Positions 1 to 8,332 of a stretch of 64,000 nucleotides of DNA are shown one piece after another; the first letter of the stretch is position 1, and every line of letters starts with the position of its first letter. The translations under genes and the position numbers were made by a program. Source of the DNA: Luteimonas saliphila (GTDB taxonomy: Bacteria > Pseudomonadota > Gammaproteobacteria > Xanthomonadales > Xanthomonadaceae); the NCBI RefSeq assembly GCF_016774335.1, contig NZ_JAETWA010000036.1, forward strand, positions 139,178 to 203,177, read 5' to 3'. Below the pieces are notes generated by a model. It made no database searches and was not told the DNA's origin. It saw only the letters and a program-made list of their open reading frames with translations.

Positions 1-338
1 TCGTCCAGATCAACTATTCGGTCAATGCGCCGCAGGCGGCGCGGTCGCTGTTCCCCGCCGCGCAGGAACTGGGCATCGCGGTGATGGTCAACCGCGCCTT
101 CGACGACGGCAAGCTGTTCGCGACCGCCCGCGGCAAGGACCTGCCGGGCTGGGCCGCCGACGCGGGCGTGACCTCGTGGGCGCAGATGTTCCTGAAGTTC
201 GTGCTCAGCCACCCGGCGGTGACGGTGGTGATCCCGGCCACCGGCAAGCCCGAGCGCCAGGCCGACAACCTCAAGGGTGGGGTCGGACCGTTGCTGGACG
301 AGGCGCAACAGGCCGAGCTGGTCGCGATGTTCGGCTGA
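1..338 (+). CDS. Aldo/keto reductase, C-terminal part
   Basis: The window opens inside this gene; the open frame starts at base 3 and only the last 111 residues are visible. The text VQINYSVNAPQAA, then a long helix region and LSHPAVTVVIPATGKPE is the typical end of an aldo/keto reductase TIM barrel, where the VVIPATGKP segment contributes to NADPH binding. The active-site Asp/Tyr/Lys/His lie upstream and cannot be checked, so the substrate is unknown. The next gene starts 12 bases after the stop on the same strand, so the two may be co-transcribed. Confidence 0.8.
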   Translation, partial: VQINYSVNAPQAARSLFPAAQELGIAVMVNRAFDDGKLFATARGKDLPGWAADAGVTSWAQMFLKFVLSHPAVTVVIPATGKPERQADNLKGGVGPLLDEAQQAELVAMFG

Positions 339-350
339 GCGCACGCCGCG

Positions 351-1682
351 ATGCGCGAGCGCCTGTCCGACCTGTTCAACCTCCGGCGCGGCGAGCTCGC
401 GCCGGTGCTGATCGCCGGCCTGTTCTTCTTCTGCATCCTGAGCGCGCTGATGATGCTGCGGCCTGCGCGCGATGCGCTGGGCATGGAACGCGGCATCGAC
501 AGCGTGCGCTGGCTGTTCATCGGCACGGCAGTGGTCACGCTCGCGGTCAACCCGCTGTTCGGCTGGCTGGTCAGCCGCTTCCGGCGCCTGCACTTCATTT
601 CGGCGACCTATGCGTTCTTCGCGCTGAGCCTGGTCGGGTTCTGGTCGCTGCTGGTGTTCGCGCCGGGCGCGGTGGGCGCGCGCAGCGGCCAGGTGTTCTA
701 CGTCTGGTTCAGCGTGTTCAACCTGTTCGTGACCATGGTGTTCTGGGCGCTGCTGGCCGACCGCTTCTCCAGCGAACAGGGCAAGCGGCTGTTCGCGCTG
801 ATCGCGGTGGGCGGCACGCTCGGTGCGATCTTCGGCCCCTGGCTGGCCTCGCAGCTGGCCGAACCGCTGGGCACGCCGGCGCTGCTGCTGGTGGCGGCCG
901 GCTTCCTCGGGTTCGCGATCGCACTGGCGTGGTGGCTGGTGTGGACGCGGCCGGATCGCGCTCCGGGAGCGACCGATGAGGTGCTGCCCGCCGTGGAGGA
1001 AGCGACCCTCATCGGCGGCAGCGCCTGGGCCGGTTTCCGCGCGGTGTTCTCCTCGCCCTACCTGCTGGGCATCGCCGGCTACGTGCTGACGATGACGGTG
1101 GTTGCGACCTTCATCTACTTCACCCGCCTGCAGATGGTGGCGGGCGCCGAGAGCGAGCTCGATGCGCGAACCGGCCTGCTCGGCAACATCGACATGTGGA
1201 CCCAGGTCGCGGTGCTGGTGCTGCAGCTCACGCTCACCGGCCAGATCATCCGCCGCTTCGGTCTGGCGGTGGCGCTGGCGGCGCTGCCGTTGGCCACCGC
1301 GCTGGGCTTCATCGGGCTGGCGATCTACGGCTCGTTCGCGATGCTGATCGCGCTCGAGGCGATGAACAAGGCGGTGCAGCGCGGCCTCACCCGTCCGGCG
1401 CGCGAAGCCCTGTTCACCGTGATCAGCCGCGAGGACAAGTACAAGGCCAAGGCCTTCATCGACACCTTCGTCTACCGCGCCGGCGACGTGGTGGGTGCGC
1501 AGACCGAAGGCCTGCTGGGCCGGATCGGCCTCGCGCTCGGCGGGCTGGTGACCGTGGTGGTGCCGCTGGCGCTGTTCTGGGCGATGCTGGGCCTGTGGCT
1601 GGGGCGCGCGCAGCAGCGGCGCGCCGATGCGGCACGGACGCTCCCGCCGCGTGATGCACCGGAGCATCCGCAAGCACGCTAG
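351..1682 (+). CDS. MFS-type inner-membrane transporter, ATP/ADP-carrier-like
   Basis: A 443-residue integral membrane protein with about 12 hydrophobic helices. After a short cytoplasmic start (MRERLSDLFNLRRGE) come helices with LMMLRPARDALGM and a central charged linker around residues 200-225. The combination of FALIAVGGTLGAIFGPW and a late cytoplasmic segment (ISREDKYKAKAFIDTFVYRAGD) resembles the COG3202 group of nucleotide-transporter-like MFS proteins that is widespread in free-living proteobacteria. Transport of ATP/ADP in such hosts is unproven, so the substrate is open. It follows the aldo/keto reductase closely and converges with the amidohydrolase gene. The start ATG has no strong ribosome site. 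Confidence 0.72.
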   Translation: MRERLSDLFNLRRGELAPVLIAGLFFFCILSALMMLRPARDALGMERGIDSVRWLFIGTAVVTLAVNPLFGWLVSRFRRLHFISATYAFFALSLVGFWSLLVFAPGAVGARSGQVFYVWFSVFNLFVTMVFWALLADRFSSEQGKRLFALIAVGGTLGAIFGPWLASQLAEPLGTPALLLVAAGFLGFAIALAWWLVWTRPDRAPGATDEVLPAVEEATLIGGSAWAGFRAVFSSPYLLGIAGYVLTMTVVATFIYFTRLQMVAGAESELDARTGLLGNIDMWTQVAVLVLQLTLTGQIIRRFGLAVALAALPLATALGFIGLAIYGSFAMLIALEAMNKAVQRGLTRPAREALFTVISREDKYKAKAFIDTFVYRAGDVVGAQTEGLLGRIGLALGGLVTVVVPLALFWAMLGLWLGRAQQRRADAARTLPPRDAPEHPQAR

Positions 1683-1734
1683 ACCAGCGCGGCGATCTCC
1701 GCGCCACCCCCAGATACCGCCACCACCTGCGTGC

Positions 1735-2994
1735 TCAGTCTTCCGTCTCCGCGCGGTACACGAGCCTGCCGCCGCGCAGCGTGTAGCGCACGTCGGCGAA
1801 TGCAGCGACGTCTTCCGCCGGATCGCCGCGCAGCACCACCAGGTCGGCATCCAGCCCCTCGGCGATCCGTCCCTTGCGCTGCGCATGGCCGAAGTAGGCC
1901 GCCGGGGCCGCGGTCATGCTGTCGAGGATGCGGCGCCAGTCCATCCCGGCCGCGTGCATCAGCCGCAGCTCGACGCTCGTGTCGTAGGCGTCGACATAGC
2001 CCGCGTCGGTGCCGAACAGCACCGCACCGCCCGCCGCGGCGAACGCGGCCACCTGCTGTTTGGTAATGCCGACCTCACGCTGGATGATCGCCTCGGGCAC
2101 GCCTTCCTTGCGCATCTCGACCTCGAACAGCGACAGCGTCGGCACCAGCGCCATGTCGTCCTCCACCATGCGCCGCAGTAGCGCCTCCGGCCACGGCCCG
2201 GCCTGCGGCGCGGTGTGCGCGAGCACGTCGGCGCCGCTGTCGATCGCGACTGCGATGCCTTCGGCATTGGTCGGATGCACGAACACGCGCTTGCCGGCGA
2301 CATGCGCGACTTCGACCACCGCACGAGCGACGTCCAAATCCATCGGCAGCACGCCGACCTCGCCGCCGACGATGGCGCCACCGAACAGCTTCAGGCCATC
2401 GGCACCCTCGTCCAGTTGCCGCCGCGCCCGCGCCGCCGCTTCCGCCGGCGTGGCGACTTCAGCCAGCCGCGGCGCCCATCCACCCAGTTCGTCGGGAACA
2501 TAGACCGGCTTGCCGTCCTTGGGAAAGAACGGCGCATCGACGGTCAGGATATGCGGGCCGTCGACCTCGCCTGCGGCAATGCGCTCGCGCAACGCGATCG
2601 CATTGCCCGGCGCCGAAGCGATGTCGAAGATCGTGGTGAATCCCCAGCGCAGGTACGCGGACGTCAGCGTCTGTGACAGCACGTCGCCGGCATGCGCGCT
2701 GGCGCGGTCGAGCGGCGGCGCCATCAGGTGCACGTGGCTGTTCCAGAAGCCGGCGACGACGGTGCCGCCTTGCGCATCGACGATCTCCGCGTCCCCGGGC
2801 ACGTCCACCTCCGCGGCGTCACCGATCGCCGCGATGCGCCCATCGCGCACCAGCACCGTGCCGCGTGCGATCGGGCTGGCGTCCGGTGCAGAGACGATGC
2901 GGGCGTTGACCACCGCCAGGTCGCGGGCTGAAGCGGTCTGCGCGCTGATGCAGACGAGGGCAAGCGACAGATATAGCCACAGGGCACGGATCAT
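1735..2994 (-). CDS. Secreted metal-dependent amidohydrolase (COG1228-like)
   Basis: An exported amidohydrolase of about 419 residues. A signal peptide (MIRALWLYLSLALVCISAQTASA) is followed by a small beta-sandwich and a TIM barrel. The metal site is complete: HVH near residue 80, the carboxylatable Lys in GLKLFGG, His in VFVHPTNAEG and VLAHTAP, and Asp in GTDAGYV. The imidazolonepropionase-like family includes prolidases and other amidases, so the substrate cannot be named. An in-frame ATG four codons upstream (3006) is an alternative start; neither has a good ribosome site. It lies 106-115 bp downstream of the cyclase gene on the same strand and probably belongs to that transcription unit. 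Confidence 0.8.
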   Translation of the reverse strand: MIRALWLYLSLALVCISAQTASARDLAVVNARIVSAPDASPIARGTVLVRDGRIAAIGDAAEVDVPGDAEIVDAQGGTVVAGFWNSHVHLMAPPLDRASAHAGDVLSQTLTSAYLRWGFTTIFDIASAPGNAIALRERIAAGEVDGPHILTVDAPFFPKDGKPVYVPDELGGWAPRLAEVATPAEAAARARRQLDEGADGLKLFGGAIVGGEVGVLPMDLDVARAVVEVAHVAGKRVFVHPTNAEGIAVAIDSGADVLAHTAPQAGPWPEALLRRMVEDDMALVPTLSLFEVEMRKEGVPEAIIQREVGITKQQVAAFAAAGGAVLFGTDAGYVDAYDTSVELRLMHAAGMDWRRILDSMTAAPAAYFGHAQRKGRIAEGLDADLVVLRGDPAEDVAAFADVRYTLRGGRLVYRAETED

Positions 2995-3109
2995 CGATAT
3001 GCACATTGTTCGGGGTGGATCCCGGATGGTAAGCGTGCACGCCGTTGGGGCCAATGCCGAAGGTCCACTCCGAAGCGGCCACCCGCATGCGCCGGGTGGG
3101 AACCCCGGA

Positions 3110-4003
3110 TCAGGGTTCGCCCAGGATCGCGATAGCACGCACCGGGAAGGTGCCGACCCCGGCGAAGCGCGGCGGCAGCGCGGTGAAGCGGAAGCCGTCG
3201 CGCGGCAGCGCCGAGAGGTTGCACAGGTGCTCGACGATCGGGATCTCCGCACTCAGCAGGATCGTGTGCACGGGCCGCGCGCCACCACGGGTGTCGTCGA
3301 TGTTCATCGAGTCGATGCCGACCAGCGCGACGCCGCAGTCGCGCAGGTAGCGCGCGCCGGCTTCGGTGAGGAACGGGTGCCCGAGCGCGTACTCCGGGGT
3401 TTCCCAGTACGCATCCCAGCCCGTCCGGAGCAGCACCGCGCGACCGCGCACCTCGATCTCGCGCAGCTGCGCGACGTCGATCGCGCGCCCCTGCCGGTGG
3501 TCGGCATCGATCATCACCGCGTCGAGGTCGGCGAACGCCGAGGCCGGCATCTGCGCCAGGTCCTTGCCGTCGGCGTAGCGATGGAAAGGGCAGTCGACGT
3601 AGGTGCCGGTGTTGGCGACCATGTCGATCCGTGCGATCTGGAACTCGGTCCCTGCCTCGTAGTGCGCACGGGACTGTTCCCGGCTCAGGTAGTCGCAGAT
3701 CCTCGGCGCCGGCAGCCCCGGATAGGTCATGGTGCCGTCGCCGACGACGTGGCTCAGTTCCACGATCCCGCGCAGCCGTGGCTGCGGCTCGCGGTTGCGC
3801 TTGTGCGGCTCGTCGATGACCGACTTGTTCATGATCCGCACCGGGCCGGCCATCAGCAGGCGCAGGTCGCGCACGATGTAGTCGGCCAGGTCCCCGTCGT
3901 CGATCGTATCGCCGTCGATGTCCAGGCGGAAGCCCTGCCCCTGCAGCCCGCCGCCGTTGGTGAACTCCAGTTCGAAATCGAACTGCACCCGCTTCTGCGT
4001 CAT
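3110..4003 (-). CDS. Cyclase-family (kynurenine-formamidase-like) hydrolase with altered metal motif
   Basis: A 297-residue cytosolic protein. Residues 1-70 form an extension not present in compact KynB enzymes; the cyclase fold follows (RGIVELSHVVGDGTMTYPG). The family metal motif is HxGTHxDxPxH, but here it reads NTGTYVDCPFH (131-141): two of the usual histidines are Asn131 and Tyr135, while Asp137 and His141 remain. The C-terminal RTGWD and VGIDSMNID segments are family-typical. The start ATG overlaps the stop of the upstream EamA gene (ATGA), a sign of translational coupling. Because of the altered site I would not call it kynurenine formamidase; a related subfamily with another substrate is more likely. 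Confidence 0.75.
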   Translation of the reverse strand: MTQKRVQFDFELEFTNGGGLQGQGFRLDIDGDTIDDGDLADYIVRDLRLLMAGPVRIMNKSVIDEPHKRNREPQPRLRGIVELSHVVGDGTMTYPGLPAPRICDYLSREQSRAHYEAGTEFQIARIDMVANTGTYVDCPFHRYADGKDLAQMPASAFADLDAVMIDADHRQGRAIDVAQLREIEVRGRAVLLRTGWDAYWETPEYALGHPFLTEAGARYLRDCGVALVGIDSMNIDDTRGGARPVHTILLSAEIPIVEHLCNLSALPRDGFRFTALPPRFAGVGTFPVRAIAILGEP

Positions 4004-4899
4004 CGCGGCGTCCTCTGGCTGAAGGCCACGCTGCCCAGGATCAGCGCGCCGGCGAGCACCATGGTCAACGTGACCGGCTCGCCGAGCAGCCACCAGGCCC
4101 AGCCGACGCCGAACAGCGGCACCAGGTAGGTGACGGTCGAGGCGCGACTGGCGCCGATGCGTCCGATCAGGCGGTAATACATCACGAAGGCGGCGCCGGT
4201 GCACAGTACCCCGAGCGCCGCGGCGGACAGCCACGACGCGGCCGGGATCGGCTGCACCGGCCACCAGGCGATGGCCAGCGGCAGGGTGAGCACCGCCGCG
4301 ACGCCCAGGGTCGCCGAGGCGACCGCGGCCGGCGGCAGGCCGGTGAGATGGCGGCGCACCAGGTTGATGCCGAGTCCATACAACAACGAGGCGGCGGCGC
4401 CTGCGAGCGCGGCCGCGCCCACGCTCATGCCCGCGATCTTGCCGCTGGCCAGCACCACGACGCCGACGAACCCGATCAGCAGCGCCAGCGAGCGGCGCGT
4501 GCCGATGCGCTCGCCGAAGAACAGGAAACCCACCAGCGCGGTGAACAGCACCGTCATCGCGTTGGCGATCGCGCCGATGCCGGCCGGTGCGCGCTGCGCG
4601 GCCCAGGCGAACAGCAGGAACGGCACCGCGGAATTGATCGCACCGATCAGCGCCAGCTTCGGCCACAGCCGCAACGGGAACCGCGCCCGCGCGCGCCACA
4701 GGAACGGTAGCAGCACCAGCGATCCCAGCGCCAGCCGGACCTCGACCAGGGGCGCCGGGCCGAAGTCGTTGGCGGCGATGCGCATGAACAGGAACGACGC
4801 CCCCCAGATCGCACCCAGCACGCATAGTTCCAGCGGCGTCAGCCAGCCGCGGGCTTCCTCGCCCGGGGCCTGTGCCACTGCGACGTCCGGGAATGACAT
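4000..4899 (-). CDS. EamA/DMT-family permease
   Basis: A 299-residue inner-membrane protein with ten hydrophobic helices arranged as two EamA repeats: the first begins LCVLGAIWGASFLFMRIAA, the second near GAAASLLYGLGINLV. This drug/metabolite transporter superfamily mostly exports amino acids, metabolites or drugs. It is the first gene of the EamA-cyclase-amidohydrolase unit and is divergent from the LysR gene, with a 102-bp spacer. Export of the substrate or product of the two hydrolases is a reasonable inference from this arrangement, not something the sequence proves. Confidence 0.85.
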   Translation of the reverse strand: MSFPDVAVAQAPGEEARGWLTPLELCVLGAIWGASFLFMRIAANDFGPAPLVEVRLALGSLVLLPFLWRARARFPLRLWPKLALIGAINSAVPFLLFAWAAQRAPAGIGAIANAMTVLFTALVGFLFFGERIGTRRSLALLIGFVGVVVLASGKIAGMSVGAAALAGAAASLLYGLGINLVRRHLTGLPPAAVASATLGVAAVLTLPLAIAWWPVQPIPAASWLSAAALGVLCTGAAFVMYYRLIGRIGASRASTVTYLVPLFGVGWAWWLLGEPVTLTMVLAGALILGSVAFSQRTPR

Positions 4900-5001
4900 G
4901 GGCAAAGTCTCGTGAGGGCCGACCCGGTGATTCTGCTTGTTCGCACGCGGCGCACAAGCGCATACTTTTCGACCAAGACACGAGCAGGATTTGTGGCTCG
5001 C
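4900..5001. promoter_or_regulatory. Divergent promoter region between EamA operon and LysR gene
   Basis: A 102-bp spacer between two divergent starts, the usual place for LysR autoregulation and control of the opposite operon. A candidate -10 for the LysR gene, TACTTT, lies at 4963-4968, with TTGTTC at 4937-4942 spaced at a poor 20 bp. I see no clean T-N11-A palindrome. Confidence 0.4.
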
Positions 5002-5925
5002 ATGGCACTGCGTTCCGACTGGCTTCCCGCCCTCGCCGCGTTCGAGTCCGCGGCCCGCCACCAGAACTTCGCCCACGCCGCGGAGGAGCTGCACCTCACG
5101 GCGAGCGCGGTCAGCCACCACGTCCGCAAGCTGGAAGCGCGGCTGGGCGTGGCCCTGTTCCAGCGCCATGCGCGCGGCGTCTCGCTCACCGCCGAGGGCC
5201 GCCACCTGGCCGATGTCGCCGGCAACGCGATCCACGACATCGACGGCGCGATGCAGGACCTGCGCAGCCGCCGCGACGATGCCCACACCGTGCGCATCAC
5301 CACCCTGCATTCGTTCGCTTACACCTGGCTGATCCCGAAGCTGCCGGCGTTCGCGGCGGCGCACCCGGACATCCGGATGCGCGTGGATACCGAGATCTCG
5401 CTGACCCGGTTCGACGACGTCGGCCCCGACCTCGGCATCCGCCATGGCCCGGGCCGCTGGCCGGGCCTGAACGCGCTGCCGCTGATGGACGAATCGCTGT
5501 TCCCGGTGGCGGCGCCGACCCTTCCCGGACTCGGGGACGTGCGCGCGGCCGCCGACATCCTGCGCCTGCCGCTGGTGGCCGACCTGTCCCACCAGGGCTG
5601 GCACGACTGGTTCCGCGCCAATTCCGTGCACGGCGCGCGCATCGACGAGCGTTTCGTGTTCAGCGACAGCACCGACATGCTGCGCGCGGCGGCGATCGGC
5701 CTCGGCGCGGCGCTGGCGCGAGAGCGCATCGTCGCGCCCTGGCTCTCGAGCGGACAACTGCTGCGGCTGCCGGGAGAGGCGATGACGGGCCGCTACGCCT
5801 ATTACATCGTCTACCCCGCCCACCGCCGGCCACGCCCTGCGGTGCGGCGGGTAATCGACTGGCTGGCGTCGCAACCGGCCGGCCCGACGCCCGACACCGC
5901 GTCCGTCCGCAAGCCGCGCCGCTGA
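5002..5925 (+). CDS. LysR-family transcriptional regulator (GcvA-like)
   Basis: A 307-residue regulator. The N-terminal winged helix-turn-helix (residues about 6-65, NFAHAAEELHLTASAVSHHV then LEARLGVALFQR) is followed by a LysR substrate-binding domain from about residue 90. The LTASAVSHHVRKLE text and the SLTAEG wing match the GcvA branch. I start at the ATG giving MALRSDWLPAL because it puts the helix-turn-helix at the normal distance from the N-terminus; an upstream start at 4912 would add 30 residues unlike the family. It is divergent from the EamA-cyclase-amidohydrolase genes and is their likely regulator. The ligand is unknown. Confidence 0.88.
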   Translation: MALRSDWLPALAAFESAARHQNFAHAAEELHLTASAVSHHVRKLEARLGVALFQRHARGVSLTAEGRHLADVAGNAIHDIDGAMQDLRSRRDDAHTVRITTLHSFAYTWLIPKLPAFAAAHPDIRMRVDTEISLTRFDDVGPDLGIRHGPGRWPGLNALPLMDESLFPVAAPTLPGLGDVRAAADILRLPLVADLSHQGWHDWFRANSVHGARIDERFVFSDSTDMLRAAAIGLGAALARERIVAPWLSSGQLLRLPGEAMTGRYAYYIVYPAHRRPRPAVRRVIDWLASQPAGPTPDTASVRKPRR

Positions 5926-5984
5926 GAGATGACGCATCGGCCGCGCCCGTGCATGCTGCCGCCTCCCTGCCACCCCGATCCGCG

Positions 5985-6926
5985 ATGACTCCCGCCGCCA
6001 AGGCCCACTGGCAAATCCACCTGTGCGTGCTGCTGTGGGGCTTCACCGCCATCCTCGGCAAGCTGATCACGCTGCCGGCGCTGCCGCTGGTGTGGTGGCG
6101 CATGGGGCTGGTGGTGCTGGCCCTGCTGCTGGTGCCGCGGGTGTGGCGCGGCCTGCGCGCGATGCCGCCGCGGCTGCTGCTGGCCTACGCCGGCGTCGGC
6201 GTGCTGGTGGCGCTGCACTGGCTCACCTTCTACGGCGCGATCAAGCTGGCCAACGCTTCGGTCGCCGCCACCTGCATGGCCTTCGCCACGGTGTTCATCG
6301 CGCTGATCGAACCGAAGCTCGCGGGCCGGCGCTTTTCCATGCGCGAGGTCGCGCTGGGCCTGGCGGTGCTGCCCGGCGTGGCCCTGGTGGTGGGCGGGGT
6401 CTCGGCCGACATGCGCGCCGGCATCGCGGTCGGTACGCTGTCGGCCTTGTTCGTGGCGGTCTTCGGCTCGCTCAACAAGCGCCTGGTCGAACACGCCGAT
6501 CCGCTCACGGTCACCGCGGTCGAGCTCGGCGCCGGCACCCTGGCGCTGACCGCGCTCGCGCCGCTGATGCCTGCGCTCTTCCCGGCCCTGGCCGGCCCGC
6601 TGCTGGTGCTGCCCTCGGCGACCGACGCGCTGTGGCTGCTGCTGCTCGCCGGCGCCTGCACCCTGTTCCCGTTCGCCCTGTCGCTGGTCGCGCTGCGCCA
6701 GATGAGCGCGTTCTCGGCGCAGATGGCGCTGAATCTCGAGCCGGTCTACGCGATCGTGCTGGCGATGCTGCTGCTGGCCGAACAGCGCGAGCTGACGCCG
6801 TTGTTCTATGGCGGCGTGGCGATCATCCTGGCCGCGGTGTTCGCGCATCCGCTGATGCACCGGCCGCGACGGATCGATCACCCGGAGGTGCTCGGCACGT
6901 CGGAGGCCAAGGGCATCGTCGAGTGA
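5985..6926 (+). CDS. EamA/DMT-family permease (second copy)
   Basis: A 313-residue membrane protein with ten helices in two EamA repeats, beginning WQIHLCVLLWGFTAILGKLITL and ending with a hydrophilic tail after residue 290. ALHWLTFYGAIKLANASVA and the late MALNLEPVYAIVLAMLLL segment are typical of this transporter family. It shares little local text with the EamA protein encoded at 4000-4899, so the two are not a recent duplication. It lies 59 bp downstream of the LysR gene on the same strand and could be co-transcribed with it. Substrate unknown. Confidence 0.85.
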   Translation: MTPAAKAHWQIHLCVLLWGFTAILGKLITLPALPLVWWRMGLVVLALLLVPRVWRGLRAMPPRLLLAYAGVGVLVALHWLTFYGAIKLANASVAATCMAFATVFIALIEPKLAGRRFSMREVALGLAVLPGVALVVGGVSADMRAGIAVGTLSALFVAVFGSLNKRLVEHADPLTVTAVELGAGTLALTALAPLMPALFPALAGPLLVLPSATDALWLLLLAGACTLFPFALSLVALRQMSAFSAQMALNLEPVYAIVLAMLLLAEQRELTPLFYGGVAIILAAVFAHPLMHRPRRIDHPEVLGTSEAKGIVE

Positions 6927-7037
6927 TGCACGGGTCGGGCCCCGGCTCTGCACGTGGTCCGGGCGTGTGACAAACCACCCGCTGCCGCGTATCACCCCGG
7001 CATGACAGGCACGATTTCCACTTTCCGCGGACATGCG

Positions 7038-7568
7038 ATGGACCACGCGACCCCGACGTCCGACGCCACCCACGCCGCATTCGCCGAACTGCTGCAGCGC
7101 CACCGCGGCATCGTGCTGAAGGTGGCGAACAGCTACGCCAACGGCGCCGAGGACCGCGCCGATCTCGCCCAGGAGATCGCCGCCCAGCTCTGGCGCGCGT
7201 GGCCCGGCTACGATCCGTCGCGCAGCTTCTCGACCTGGATGTACCGGATCGCGCTCAACACCGGCATCTCGTTCCTGCGCGGCGAGCGCCAGCGCAGGCG
7301 CCATGCGGTGCCGCTGGACGAACGCCTGCACGACCTCGCCGACGAGCGCGCGGTCGACCACGAAGGCGCGGACCGGCTGCGGCTGCTGTGGCGCTTCATG
7401 GGCACGCTCGGCGCGCTCGACCGGGCGCTGCTGGTGCTCTATCTGGAGGAACGCGCCACCCGCGAGATCGCCGAGGTCCTGGGCCTGGGCGAGAGCAACG
7501 TCACCACCAAGATCAGCCGCCTCAAACAGCGCATCCGCGACTACGCGGCCCCTTCCGCAACGAGCTGA
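7038..7568 (+). CDS. ECF-type RNA polymerase sigma factor
   Basis: A sigma-70-family factor of 176 residues with only regions 2 and 4. Region 2 spans about residues 14-81 (AEDRADLAQEIAAQLWRAW, then FSTWMYRIALNTG) and region 4 about 122-168 (LDRALLVLYLEERATREIAEVLGL, then TTKISRLKQRI). I favour the ATG giving MDHATPTSD; another in-frame ATG at 7002 would add 12 residues. The gene just downstream encodes a membrane protein that may be its anti-sigma partner. No FecR or classic zinc anti-sigma motif is present, so the trigger is unknown. Confidence 0.88.
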   Translation: MDHATPTSDATHAAFAELLQRHRGIVLKVANSYANGAEDRADLAQEIAAQLWRAWPGYDPSRSFSTWMYRIALNTGISFLRGERQRRRHAVPLDERLHDLADERAVDHEGADRLRLLWRFMGTLGALDRALLVLYLEERATREIAEVLGLGESNVTTKISRLKQRIRDYAAPSATS

Positions 7569-7578
7569 AAACACGCAG

Positions 7579-8262
7579 ATGGACACGACCATGGAACTCG
7601 ACGAACTCAAGCTCGCCTGGCGCTCGCTGGGCGAACAGCTGGAACGCCAGCAGGACATCCAGTGGCAGTTGCTGCGCGAGCGCAAGCTCGACCGGGTCCG
7701 CGGGCACCTGCGCCCGCTGCTGTGGGGGCAAACCGCGCAGATGCTGCTGGGCATCGGCCTGATCGTGCTCGGCGTATCCTGCTGGACGCGCAACCTCGAC
7801 GTCCCCGGACTGCTCGCCGCGGGATTGCTGCTGCACGCATTCGGCATCGTCACCGCGGTGATGGCGGCGCTGACGATCGTGTTCGCGGCGAACATCGACA
7901 CCTCCGCGCCGGTGCTGGCGATCCAGAAGCAGATGGCGCGGCTACTGCGGCTGTTCGTGCTCAACGCCAACGTCTGCGGAGCGCCCTGGTGGATCATGTG
8001 GCTGCCGATGGTGGTGGGGTTCGCCGGGCTCGGCGAGGTCGATCCCGCGGCGGGTACCCCGGCCTGGATCTCGCTCAGCCTGGGCATCGGCGTGGTCGGT
8101 CTGCTCGGCACCTGGGCCTGGGCCGGGCGTTCGATGCGACGCCAGCGCAGGTTGCCGCCGCCCGCGGAGGACGGGGGCGGCCGCTGCGTCGTCGACGGTG
8201 GCGATGGCATCCGCCGCGCGCAGCGCATGCTCGACGAGATCGCGCAGTTCGAGCGCGACTGA
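7579..8262 (+). CDS. Membrane protein paired with sigma factor (possible anti-sigma)
   Basis: A 227-residue protein that I cannot assign to a characterised family. The first 50 residues are charged and helical (MELDELKLAWRSLGEQLERQ) and presumably cytosolic; four hydrophobic segments follow (about 50-70, 75-95, 130-150 and 160-180), then a charged cytosolic tail ending MLDEIAQFERD. It starts only 10 bp after the sigma-factor stop, so the two are very likely co-transcribed. A cytosolic N-terminus on a membrane anchor beside an ECF sigma gene fits an anti-sigma role, but no known anti-sigma domain is visible. A second ATG at 7591 is possible. Confidence 0.7.
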   Translation: MDTTMELDELKLAWRSLGEQLERQQDIQWQLLRERKLDRVRGHLRPLLWGQTAQMLLGIGLIVLGVSCWTRNLDVPGLLAAGLLLHAFGIVTAVMAALTIVFAANIDTSAPVLAIQKQMARLLRLFVLNANVCGAPWWIMWLPMVVGFAGLGEVDPAAGTPAWISLSLGIGVVGLLGTWAWAGRSMRRQRRLPPPAEDGGGRCVVDGGDGIRRAQRMLDEIAQFERD

Positions 8263-8332
8263 AAACCTGCGCACCACGCGCGACACCGGGCCCGGGTATC
8301 CTCGGCACCCGCCCGTCGTTTCCAGGCAACGC

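Noticed and set aside
5811..8228. Very long open frame (about 805 codons) on the minus strand
   Set aside because: It lies antisense to the EamA, sigma-factor and membrane-protein genes and reads as Arg/Gln/His-rich low-complexity text with no family resemblance; such frames are expected in DNA of this GC content.
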